A DNA stretch of 14,198 nt from contig CAKRRG010000070.1 in NCBI GenBank assembly GCA_934394545.1, positions 1-14,198 of the forward strand. Direction: 5' to 3'. Origin of the DNA: an uncultured Blautia sp. GTDB taxonomy: Bacteria; Bacillota; Clostridia; Lachnospirales; Lachnospiraceae. The notes below the pieces were generated by a model, which saw only the letters and a list, made by a program, of their open reading frames with translations, had not been told where the DNA came from and made no database searches. This document shows positions 7,383-14,198 of this stretch, one piece after another (position 1 is the first letter of the stretch; each line of letters begins with the position of its first letter). Made by a program: the position numbers and the translations under genes.

Positions 7383-8897
7383 TTATTCATCCTCCTTTAT
7401 CAGCCAGTCCATGATCTCCAGTGCATCGTACCAGATCGGTGCCTCTTTCTTTGCCGCTTTCAGCCCCGAATACCCCCTGGATTCCAGAAAGGTGATCTCG
7501 CTGTCAAGCTCAGCACCGCCCATTGGAATGGTATCACGCAGCTTCTTTGCCTTGCTTCTTGCCATTGGCGCACTCTGGGATTTTTCCCCCTGGGCAAAAT
7601 ATTTCAGCCAGTACATCAGCCTGGAGATATTATAGCAGTCATTTTTCCCATTCATATTCCACTTGTCCTCTTCAAATGGAACATAATAGGGGCGGAAAAT
7701 AAAGGGCTTTCCATCTGCCGTGTAATGACGGTCACGGTAGGTATCCAATTCAGATGCCCTGATATTGGTACAGATCTGATAATCCAGGAAATTGCCAATC
7801 TTGCTGCCGTTTCCTTTACATGTATCCTGTTTGGCACGTTTCTTCGCACTTTCACAGCAGGCTTCTGCTACCTGGTATGCATCAGAAAACGGGAAATGAC
7901 TGTTGAAAAAGGCAATTCCCCCGCAGGCAGAAAATTCTCCTTTTTTACTGATGTTTTCCAGGAAAAACTTCACAGCTGGAATGGCCAGTTTGGCATTGCA
8001 GACAAATGTAATGTCGTCTCCAGCCACAATGATCTCCCTGTATAATTTATGATCCTTAGTCTCTTTGATTTTCGGAGTCAGGGAATCCATATAGGCTTTC
8101 ATTTCATCTACAGTCTGCCGAAAATTTCCGGAAATCCGCAGGGACAGCTCACGCATTTTGGCAATTGCTTCCTCATAGCCGTCCGTTTTTTCCATTTCTT
8201 TTCGGATGGTATTTCCCATACTGTTTCCGTCAATATGAAAAACAGCAAGTGTGCTGTTGTCCCCTTTTTCTGTAACCATGTTATCAAAGAGTTTTTCATC
8301 TTCTGTTTTCGGGAATGCAGCTCTTTTCAGGATTGCTTCTGTGGAATAATAATTACCGTCCACATCCTTTTTCGTCAGTGGTGCACCTGTAATGGAATCT
8401 GCTGCCATAAAAGGCATTGCACCCACAGGCATGTTCAGAGGCATGCTGGCTTTGATTTCCCTCAGACGGTTGTTGATTGCTTCATAGTCCTCCATATAGC
8501 TGCCTGTTTTTGGCACTACTGCCACTGCCAGATTCAGGGAGTAGGTCTTGTCTAACAGATATTTTGCCAGAAAGCGGTTTGCCCTCTCGCATGCCCTCCC
8601 ATGACGGAACAATACATAGGCATTTCCTCCGCCGATAAACAGGATCTGCATTTCCACTTCCGGATTTTCAAGAAACGCCTTAGGGTCGTCTTGGGTCCAG
8701 TCTGTCATATATTGGCAGGAATCTTTGGAAGACTCCTGCGTGCGTATGTATTCCTGCAGCCCTTCTGTAATGATCCTTTCTACCAGTGCAGACGCACCTA
8801 CAATTTCTTTGGCTGCATTGCTTTTGAAAATGTAACTTTGAATTCCTCTGACATCATACATTGCCAGAACCTGCTGATCCAGTAATTCCAGTCTCAT
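7383..8897 (-). CDS. cas10: Cas10 without HD domain, palm polymerase/cyclase
   Basis: This 504-residue large subunit has an N-terminal palm beginning at YDVRGIQSYIF (14-24) with GASALVERI (34-42), and FIGGGNAYVLF (87-97) as the palm core. The second palm has FHIDGNSMG (220-228, Asp223) and VAGDDITF (291-298, Asp294 and Asp295), equivalent to the GGDD cyclase motif with Ala in place of the first Gly. Cas10 proteins with this motif make cyclic oligoadenylates when the complex binds target RNA. No HD nuclease domain precedes the first palm; the protein starts only about 14 residues before it, so it should lack the DNase activity of many Cas10s. A CARF-type effector gene close by agrees with cyclase function. 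An AGGAGG precedes the ATG, 21 nt after the previous stop codon. Confidence 0.93.
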   Translation of the reverse strand: MRLELLDQQVLAMYDVRGIQSYIFKSNAAKEIVGASALVERIITEGLQEYIRTQESSKDSCQYMTDWTQDDPKAFLENPEVEMQILFIGGGNAYVLFRHGRACERANRFLAKYLLDKTYSLNLAVAVVPKTGSYMEDYEAINNRLREIKASMPLNMPVGAMPFMAADSITGAPLTKKDVDGNYYSTEAILKRAAFPKTEDEKLFDNMVTEKGDNSTLAVFHIDGNSMGNTIRKEMEKTDGYEEAIAKMRELSLRISGNFRQTVDEMKAYMDSLTPKIKETKDHKLYREIIVAGDDITFVCNAKLAIPAVKFFLENISKKGEFSACGGIAFFNSHFPFSDAYQVAEACCESAKKRAKQDTCKGNGSKIGNFLDYQICTNIRASELDTYRDRHYTADGKPFIFRPYYVPFEEDKWNMNGKNDCYNISRLMYWLKYFAQGEKSQSAPMARSKAKKLRDTIPMGGAELDSEITFLESRGYSGLKAAKKEAPIWYDALEIMDWLIKEDE

Positions 8898-8918
8898 GGC
8901 TTTCCCTCCTGGTTTCTT

Positions 8919-9284
8919 TTAGTATTCTCTGAATCCCTGAAAAATAAATACAGCTTCTTTGTGTACCGTTCCATCCTTTCCTACATGCTCTATGGCTCTC
9001 CGTTCTGAACAGCTAGCCAGCACTTTAATTCCCTTTGCCTTAAGCTTCTGTACAATCCGGAAGCAGATTACAAATTCCCCCATGCACATAACCGCAGACG
9101 GTTTTTGAGCCAGTATCTCTGCCGTGACATGCTCTGCCAGATTTTCCAACTGGACATCCGTCAGATCACACGCCACGATGGGAAATGGAACATCTATTAT
9201 CTTTCCATAATTCTCTGCTGCCATTCTCTGCGCAGCGGACCATTTTGAAGACGGATGATTGGAACAGTTTACAAATACTTTCAT
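8919..9284 (-). CDS. Small Rossmann-like CRISPR-associated protein, candidate ring nuclease
   Basis: This protein of about 121 residues is the first gene of the cas operon. It begins MKVFVNCSNHPSSKW and later has AVMCMGEFVICFRIV followed by KGIKVLASCSER, a beta-alpha-beta pattern like CARF and ring-nuclease folds. Similar small proteins accompany type III systems that signal with cyclic oligoadenylate, and the Csx15/Csx16/Csx20 type has been linked to degrading that signal. I recognise the general type but cannot fix the exact family, so no symbol is given. Encoded with Cas10, it could limit activation of the HEPN effector (inference). I prefer the ATG at 9284: GGAAAGGG lies about 9 nt upstream of it, whereas only 3 nt separate it from the ATG at 9290. 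Confidence 0.6.
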   Translation of the reverse strand: MKVFVNCSNHPSSKWSAAQRMAAENYGKIIDVPFPIVACDLTDVQLENLAEHVTAEILAQKPSAVMCMGEFVICFRIVQKLKAKGIKVLASCSERRAIEHVGKDGTVHKEAVFIFQGFREY

Positions 9285-9332
9285 TGCCATTTTCCCTTTC
9301 CGATATAAATATGGAGTAAATTAGTCACACCA

Positions 9333-9361
9333 AGTTTACAGTATTCTTCGTTATTTTTCAA
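9333..9361 (-). promoter_or_regulatory. Possible promoter of the cas operon
   Basis: On the minus strand TTGAAA (9356-9361) is followed after 17 nt by TAAACT (9333-9338), 5/6 and 4/6 to the sigma-A consensus, about 45 nt before the first start codon. The intergenic region is very AT-rich, so chance matches are likely. In the opposite direction only a weak candidate, TATATT at 9412-9417 without a good -35 box, is seen for the effector gene. Confidence 0.35.
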
Positions 9362-9472
9362 TGTTTTTCATCATTTTTTCTATTTCTTTTTTGTTTTCTG
9401 ATTATTTGTTGTATATTTTCACGAATCATGTTACACTTTTACAAATATGAATCATGGAAAGGTAATATTACA

Positions 9473-11887
9473 ATGGAATTTGATTCACTCTTATCAAGCT
9501 TCAAAAAACAACTGCATATTTCAGACCACGAACAGAATATCCTTTATGGCTTTTTGCGTTTTCTGAGCAATCAGGGAAATACTCCGGACACTATAATCCC
9601 ATATGGCCTATTGGTACAATACGATGAGATCACTTCCTGTAAGGCTTTCCTTGCTACCTTGGAATCTGTTCTTCCCCAGTTAGGTACCAAGACCAGATAT
9701 CTTCTCAAACATACAACGGAAAAAACCTTGTCCCAAATCTCCCTTGCCCAGCATGTAAAAAGAGCAGGGGAAATATTAGTGCTGACTGATTGTGCTGAGG
9801 AAGGCTCCCTGGATCCTATTATTTCCCAGTTTGAAGCAACCCAAGGAATCATCAAAATTGTATGCGCACCATCCAATATAGTGGAAAAACGTTTCCGCTC
9901 TAATGAACACTTTTTTTACCGGATTCTTCCGCGGCATATTCATCTTGAGAAACTGCACTCCAATGAAATCACCTGCCAGTTTTTCCAACTATTCAGTGCC
10001 AAAGGGTATCGCGCAGTTCCGGATTTTTCCGAGGAAATGGCTTATTATATTGAATCCGTCTACGAAACTGCAGATTTTCAGGAGCACGAGTTTCTTCAGG
10101 ATCTCATGAGACGAATTGAATTACAGATGGAAGAAACCAATGGAATAGCTGCCTATAGGAATGGTCTTCCTGTAGATATGGCTTTTATTCCATACTCCAA
10201 AAGAGTCCTGTCCCGAAAACAGTCTGAAATGCAGCTTTCCCTAAGCCCGCTTCAGTCATCCGCAGATTCAAAAAAGAACAAAGAAAAATCTACGTCCCCA
10301 ATATTGGAAAATGAAGCAGAAACCCATATACAGACACACCAGTTTGATTCGAAGCGAAAACACACCAATGTTCTTTTACTTGCTTTAAGTACTTTTCAGA
10401 AAAGCATCGGAAAATCAGAATTTAAGTATAATTTTAACGGATGCCAGGGAACTGTTATTGGGCGCTACCAGCTGGATCCCATTCCCAAAATGCTGGATGA
10501 ATTACTTGCCCAGAATAATGAAAACCTTGACAAGGTCATTATGCTCTGCACCGATAAGACTCTCGAAACAGCAACCGTTGCAACACCAGAAGGCACTATG
10601 ATTACAGTCTCGCCATTAGATTATTTCAAGAATCAAATCCGTAACTATATGAATCCCGCTTTAAGCGATGAGGAATGTTTTATCCCAGTAAAGTTTTCTC
10701 TGTCCTCTCCTTATGCCGGAATTCAAGATGTCATTGGTAAACTCCGCAACATTCCTGCCCCTGTACTGTACCTTGACACGCACGGCGGAATCCGCGGCAT
10801 ACAGCGTATTCTGGAAGCTACTGTTTCCCTCTTAAAAATAGAAGGAATCAATGTCAAAGAAGCATACAGCGTGGAATTTTCTGAAACAAATAGTGAAAAA
10901 ATAATCACCTCCGAAACTGAAAATCTGAAAATTTTTGACTTTGTCGCGGGTATCAATGAGTTCATTTCATGTGGAAGGGCAAATACCCTAATGGAATATT
11001 CTAATTCTTGCCACACTCCAAAAGCTTCCTCTGAGAAGACCTTTATAAGTGCAATCCAGAATGTAGCCAACGGTATTCAATGGTGCTGTATTCCTGAGTT
11101 TGAAAATGGTTTGAAAAACCTCCAGCATTTTTTTAGCGCACCTAGCACAACTAAATCCGCAGATACAAAAGCTTCTTATCTGGAAATTTATAAACAGGAT
11201 ATCAAGCTGGATTACAAAAAGCTGGTGGAACGCCACACTGTGGCAGATGAAATAAACTGGTGCATCTCCAAAGGCTTTTATCAGCAGGCTTTGACTTTGA
11301 TTGAGTCTAGAGTGTCCACTTTGTTTGTGGAGGACTGGAAAATTTTAAAAATAAATCCGAAATACTCACCAGTTCACAGGATACAAATGGTCTTATATAG
11401 AGTCAGCGGTGAATACGAACCTGCTTCACTCAATAATCTTTTCAACGCTTTCGTTTATCCAATGACCACTGAAATCTTGAATAATGGTGCAAAAAATGAA
11501 CTTTTTTTATCTCGAAATCGTTTCAATCAGTTAACGGAGCATGATTACAATCATTTTTTAAGCGCAATACAAACCCAACCAAGATTTTCAATTTTGTCTG
11601 CCGACATAGCCATTTACCTAAACACAGCTTCCCAAAAGCCTACTATACTATTAAAAGCAAAAGGCAATAATTTCACCAAAAGAGTGCCTGTCCCAGAACC
11701 TGTTATTATTTCGGATTCTGTTAATAAATCTATATTGTTTCAATTACTGATACTGCATAAAACCTTAAAAGATGTCCGAAATACTATGAATCATGCCTCA
11801 GTTGAATCAAACTATGAACTGAAAGCAATCGTTCTCGCATTAAAATACTATATGATCTGGCTGGAACAGCTGAATCCAAATAAATAA
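9473..11887 (+). CDS. CARF-HEPN ribonuclease effector with AAA-like N-terminal domain
   Basis: This 804-residue protein is numbered from the ATG at 9473, which has GGAAAGG 10 nt upstream; an in-frame ATG at 9428 lacks a clear site. Residues about 298-515 look like a CARF domain of the TM1812/Csx1 type: NVLLLALST (299-307), DKVIMLCTDKT (353-363), LYLDTHGGIRG (432-442), FDFVAGINEF (488-497). CARF domains bind cyclic oligoadenylate. Residues about 570-804 are helical and end with R769-N770-x3-H774, the HEPN RNase motif. A polar linker (245-297) joins these to an N-terminal region whose ILVLTDC (101-107), IVCAPSN (129-135), HFFYRILP (146-153) and DFxEHEFLQDLMRRI (201-215) segments resemble an AAA+ module of SpoVK type, but no P-loop is present. 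It is probably the RNase that Cas10 signalling activates. Effector and HEPN calls are firm; the AAA relation is inferred. Confidence 0.82.
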   Translation: MEFDSLLSSFKKQLHISDHEQNILYGFLRFLSNQGNTPDTIIPYGLLVQYDEITSCKAFLATLESVLPQLGTKTRYLLKHTTEKTLSQISLAQHVKRAGEILVLTDCAEEGSLDPIISQFEATQGIIKIVCAPSNIVEKRFRSNEHFFYRILPRHIHLEKLHSNEITCQFFQLFSAKGYRAVPDFSEEMAYYIESVYETADFQEHEFLQDLMRRIELQMEETNGIAAYRNGLPVDMAFIPYSKRVLSRKQSEMQLSLSPLQSSADSKKNKEKSTSPILENEAETHIQTHQFDSKRKHTNVLLLALSTFQKSIGKSEFKYNFNGCQGTVIGRYQLDPIPKMLDELLAQNNENLDKVIMLCTDKTLETATVATPEGTMITVSPLDYFKNQIRNYMNPALSDEECFIPVKFSLSSPYAGIQDVIGKLRNIPAPVLYLDTHGGIRGIQRILEATVSLLKIEGINVKEAYSVEFSETNSEKIITSETENLKIFDFVAGINEFISCGRANTLMEYSNSCHTPKASSEKTFISAIQNVANGIQWCCIPEFENGLKNLQHFFSAPSTTKSADTKASYLEIYKQDIKLDYKKLVERHTVADEINWCISKGFYQQALTLIESRVSTLFVEDWKILKINPKYSPVHRIQMVLYRVSGEYEPASLNNLFNAFVYPMTTEILNNGAKNELFLSRNRFNQLTEHDYNHFLSAIQTQPRFSILSADIAIYLNTASQKPTILLKAKGNNFTKRVPVPEPVIISDSVNKSILFQLLILHKTLKDVRNTMNHASVESNYELKAIVLALKYYMIWLEQLNPNK

Positions 11888-11912
11888 CCAGAACTGTATT
11901 TTTCTTTTACAT

Positions 11913-11937
11913 GGATGCTCCTTTTACCGGGGCATCC
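11913..11937 (+). terminator. Possible terminator hairpin after the effector gene
   Basis: GGATGCTCC (11913-11921) pairs with GGGGCATCC (11929-11937) through 9 bp, one of them G-T, around a 7-nt loop. It lies 25 nt after the stop codon. The downstream sequence (AATTACATAATTT) lacks a continuous T-run, so termination may be weak. Confidence 0.4.
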
Positions 11938-12117
11938 AATTACATAATTTCGATCATCTTTCGTAACTCGTCTTTGCTGCATTTATCTCACAGCCCGGTC
12001 CCGTCCAGGATCACCCTCCAGTATTTTCCCAGGAGACTCATGAAATCTAACAATTTCATTGCGAAAAGTTTTTATTCCTCAAATCTGTATTTTACTCATA
12101 AATTTTCCCATAATCTA

Positions 12118-12146
12118 TTGACAACTCAGGAAAATAATTCTATAAT
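12118..12146 (+). promoter_or_regulatory. Consensus sigma-A promoter of the rubredoxin gene
   Basis: TTGACA (12118-12123), exactly 17 nt, then TATAAT (12141-12146) is a perfect match to the housekeeping promoter. The start codon lies about 40 nt downstream of the expected transcription start, after a strong AGGAGG (12181-12186, 8 nt from the ATG). High constitutive expression is expected. Confidence 0.9.
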
Positions 12147-12194
12147 TCAAATTACAATAACAGTAATCATTATTATTTTAAGGAGGATTTGATC

Positions 12195-12350
12195 ATGAAA
12201 TATGTATGCGACGTATGCGGCTGGGAATATGATGAAGAACAGGGATATCCAGAAGGCGGAATTGCACCTGGTACGAAATGGGAAGATGTTCCGGAGGACT
12301 TTGAATGTCCGTTATGTTCTGTTGGAAAGGATCAGTTTTCTCCGGAATAA
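12195..12350 (+). CDS. Rubredoxin
   Basis: This 51-residue protein carries the two rubredoxin iron ligand pairs, CDVCG (Cys5, Cys8) and CPLC (Cys38, Cys41). Between them are the conserved YDEEQGYPEGGIAPGT and WEDVPEDF segments, and GKDQF comes near the end. Four cysteines bind one iron for single-electron transfer in the cytoplasm. In anaerobes rubredoxin typically feeds electrons to reductases that remove oxygen, superoxide or peroxide. The gene stands alone with its own consensus promoter and is followed by a terminator, so it is monocistronic. Its length is standard for the family. No reductase partner is encoded next to it, and it is unrelated to the CRISPR locus. Confidence 0.97.
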   Translation: MKYVCDVCGWEYDEEQGYPEGGIAPGTKWEDVPEDFECPLCSVGKDQFSPE

Positions 12351-12397
12351 TTGTATAACAACAATACCGTTATATTGCTAAGTGAACGAATGAAATA

Positions 12398-12442
12398 ATC
12401 CCCTTCACAGTCTGTAAAATACACTGCGAGGGGGATTTTTTT
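12398..12442 (+). terminator. Intrinsic terminator between rubredoxin and cstA
   Basis: ATCCCCTTCACAGT (12398-12411) pairs with ACTGCGAGGGGGAT (12423-12436) with one wobble pair and one mismatch, followed by seven Ts. It ends rubredoxin transcription. On the minus strand the same stem is followed by ATTATTT, so it may also terminate cstA. Confidence 0.85.
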
Positions 12443-12459
12443 GCGATGAAGTATTCTTA

Positions 12460-14163
12460 TTACGCCCGTTCTGCTGCTTTATCTGTCTCTGGTTTTTCCA
12501 AAAGCTTCTTAATACCCTGGATTGCAACCAGTACGCCAAGTATTAACAGTAATACTGCAAATACCAACTGTAAAGAATTTCCAAGATCAAGACCGGTTGT
12601 TACAAATGCTTTGGAAAGCTTTACAATTGTCATGCCAAGTGCAGTAAAGGTAACCGCCATCATAAATACCATAGGTACCCAGAGCATCCAGCCCTGACGC
12701 TTGGTTTTCTTTAAGAATACGGCACAAGCTACCAGTGCAAGTACGGATAACAGCTGGTTTGCAGAACCAAACAGCGGCCAGATTTCTGCATATCCAACCT
12801 TTGTAAGCAGATAAGCAAGTACAAGTGTAATGATTGTTGCAAAGTATTTGTTTGTTACCACTTTCTGGAATGGGCTCATATTTTCCTCATCTGTGTCGGA
12901 ATCAAGGAAAAATTCCTGGAAGGACAGACGTCCTACTCTGGCTACAGAATCAAGTGATGTAAGCGCAAAAGCGGATACTGCAAGGTTGATCAGGGTAAAT
13001 ACCAGTGAATGAGGCAGACCAATTACGGAAAGGAAGTTTGCAATCGCACCTGCGAAAATTTGTGGCTGGGTGGTAAGTCCCTGTGCTGCTGCCTCGCCCT
13101 GTCCAAAGGATGCAACTGCGATCAGTGCGATAATCGCAAGCATACTTTCCATCAGCATTGCACCAAAGGAAACCGGAAGCATATTCTTTTCATTTTTAAT
13201 CTGCTTGGAAGCAGTACCGGAAGATACCAGGGAATGGAAGCCGGAAACTGCACCACAGGCGATTGTTACAAATAAGATTGGGAACATGTACTGTCCATCT
13301 ACGTTAAAGCTTGTAAATGCCTGAAGATTACATGCCGGGTTCGCTGCAAATACACCGATAACAGCGCCCACGATCATGAAGATCAGCAGATAGCTGTTCA
13401 GATAATCACGTGGCTGAAGCAGCGCCCATACAGGAGCTACACTGGCTATCAAAATATATACAAAGATGATAATGTGCCATGTTCCAAGGCTTACATACAT
13501 CGGGAACTGAAGGCCCAGAACAATTGCTGCAACCAACAGCACAATTGCAAAAGCAGTATTTACCCATTTATTGAACTTTGTATATTTCAGGAAAAATCCA
13601 AGTCCAACTGCTTCAAAAATGAATAACATGGAAGTAGTTGCAACAGCTCCGTTTGCCACTACCTTTGTCACTTCTCCTGCGTCATTTGTGGCAAATCCAT
13701 TAAAGGTTCCGGCTACAACATCTGCGAATGCCGCAACAACCAGAATACAGAACAGCCAGCAGAATAAAAGGAATAATTTTTTTCCAAGTTTTCCAATGTA
13801 CGCTTCAATAATGTATCCGATTGTACGTCCTTTGTTCTTTACAGAGGCATACATAGATGCAAAATCCTGAACTGCTCCGAAAAATACACCTCCGATCAGG
13901 ATCCAAAGCAGTACCGGAAGCCAGCCGAAAATTGCAGCCTGGATTGGTCCGTTGATCGGGCCGGCACCGGCAATGGATGCGAACTGATGTCCAAATACTA
14001 CATTGGTATCAGCCGGTACATAGTCAACTCCATCTTCCATTTCGTAAGCCGGAGTTTTTGCTTTCGGGTCAATTCCCCATTTGTTCTGCAGGTAGCGGCC
14101 ATACAGAAGATATGCGCCGCCCAGAACTACGATAGCAATTACCATCATCATAATTCCACTCAT
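12460..14163 (-). CDS. cstA: CstA-family carbon starvation transporter
   Basis: This 567-residue integral membrane protein is of the CstA family (peptide or pyruvate uptake in bacteria where it has been studied). GHQFASIAGAGPINGP (58-73) is the family's signature, followed by DFASMYASVKNKGRTIG and many hydrophobic segments typical of a multi-span permease. The C-terminus is short and charged (KPETDKAAERA). Its length is that of the shorter Bacillota form; the enterobacterial CstA is about 700 residues. The ATG at 14163 is preceded by a GAGGAG-type site. Substrate specificity cannot be read from the sequence. The promoter lies outside the window. The gene is convergent with rubredoxin and shows no link to the CRISPR locus. 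Confidence 0.95.
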   Translation of the reverse strand: MSGIMMMVIAIVVLGGAYLLYGRYLQNKWGIDPKAKTPAYEMEDGVDYVPADTNVVFGHQFASIAGAGPINGPIQAAIFGWLPVLLWILIGGVFFGAVQDFASMYASVKNKGRTIGYIIEAYIGKLGKKLFLLFCWLFCILVVAAFADVVAGTFNGFATNDAGEVTKVVANGAVATTSMLFIFEAVGLGFFLKYTKFNKWVNTAFAIVLLVAAIVLGLQFPMYVSLGTWHIIIFVYILIASVAPVWALLQPRDYLNSYLLIFMIVGAVIGVFAANPACNLQAFTSFNVDGQYMFPILFVTIACGAVSGFHSLVSSGTASKQIKNEKNMLPVSFGAMLMESMLAIIALIAVASFGQGEAAAQGLTTQPQIFAGAIANFLSVIGLPHSLVFTLINLAVSAFALTSLDSVARVGRLSFQEFFLDSDTDEENMSPFQKVVTNKYFATIITLVLAYLLTKVGYAEIWPLFGSANQLLSVLALVACAVFLKKTKRQGWMLWVPMVFMMAVTFTALGMTIVKLSKAFVTTGLDLGNSLQLVFAVLLLILGVLVAIQGIKKLLEKPETDKAAERA

Positions 14164-14198
14164 AATCTCTCTCCTCGTCTTTCGTTTGTAGTCAAGTG

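Larger units (their letters stand above)
11888..12194 (+). other. Intergenic stretch without a gene
   Basis: About 300 bp separate the effector stop from the rubredoxin start. The stretch holds a hairpin just after the effector gene, a 7-bp inverted repeat ATGAAAT/ATTTCAT at 12040-12059 and the rubredoxin promoter at 12118-12146. A plus-strand open frame from 11911 to 12192 spans the hairpin and the promoter, has no ribosome-binding site and reads like non-coding sequence. No RNA gene was recognised. Confidence 0.6.

Noticed and set aside
9683..9694. GTKT in the effector as a possible Walker A motif.
   Set aside because: The preceding G-x4 pattern and flanking beta strand of a P-loop are missing, so ATP binding is not supported.
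9473..11887. HEPN toxin of a HEPN/MNT toxin-antitoxin pair.
   Set aside because: The CARF-like segment and the adjacent type III operon explain the HEPN domain better, and no MNT partner gene is present.
12040..12059. Perfect 7-bp inverted repeat ATGAAAT/ATTTCAT as an operator for rubredoxin.
   Set aside because: It is AT-rich and short, lies about 60 bp upstream of the -35 box, and no regulator gene is nearby; chance is a sufficient explanation.
11911..12192. Plus-strand 93-codon open frame between the effector and rubredoxin.
   Set aside because: It spans a hairpin and a perfect promoter, ends just before the rubredoxin ATG and has no ribosome-binding site.

Overview
The window looks like the chromosome of a Gram-positive gut Clostridia species, most likely a Lachnospiraceae (inference). 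The support is low-to-moderate GC, strong AGGAGG ribosome-binding sites, a textbook sigma-A promoter, a stand-alone clostridial-type rubredoxin and a short CstA transporter. No species can be named from the sequence alone.

Layout. (1) Bases 1-72 hold the first 24 codons of an IS200/IS605-family TnpA on the minus strand, with an untranslated upstream region and a hairpin that may belong to the element's end. (2) Bases 272-965 are a CRISPR array of 11 repeats of 29 bp and 10 spacers of 33-43 bp, read on the minus strand. Its promoter is at 994-1022, and its repeats decay steadily away from the promoter. (3) A 100-bp palindromic structure at 1034-1133 separates the array from the cas operon. (4) Bases 1138-9284 are a tightly coupled minus-strand operon: a small Rossmann-like protein (candidate ring nuclease), a Cas10 without an HD domain, a 697-residue Csx10-type Cas7-Cas5-(Cas11-like) fusion, a double-Cas7 protein, a Csx19-like protein, a TIGR03986-type Cas7 with an insertion, and Cas6. 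This gene content fits subtype III-D and recalls the fused III-Dv complex of cyanobacteria. (5) Divergent from the operon, 9473-11887 encodes an 804-residue protein with a CARF-like domain and a C-terminal HEPN domain carrying an R-N-x3-H motif. Its N-terminal third resembles an AAA+ module that has lost its P-loop. (6) Housekeeping genes follow: rubredoxin (plus strand) and cstA (minus strand), convergent around a terminator.

Likely working scheme (inference from family knowledge). Cas6 cuts the array transcript, leaving an AUUGAAAC 5' tag. The crRNA is loaded into the Cas7/Cas5/Cas10/Csx19 complex. Target RNA binding triggers cyclic oligoadenylate synthesis by the Cas10 palm domain (AGDD motif). 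The second messenger activates the CARF-HEPN RNase encoded on the other strand. The small first gene of the operon may degrade the messenger and switch the response off. No cas1, cas2 or reverse transcriptase gene is in the window.

The two most interesting points are the AAA-like/CARF/HEPN architecture of the effector, and the fact that three of the ten spacers carry a complete Shine-Dalgarno plus ATG in the orientation where the crRNA is antisense to the mRNA.
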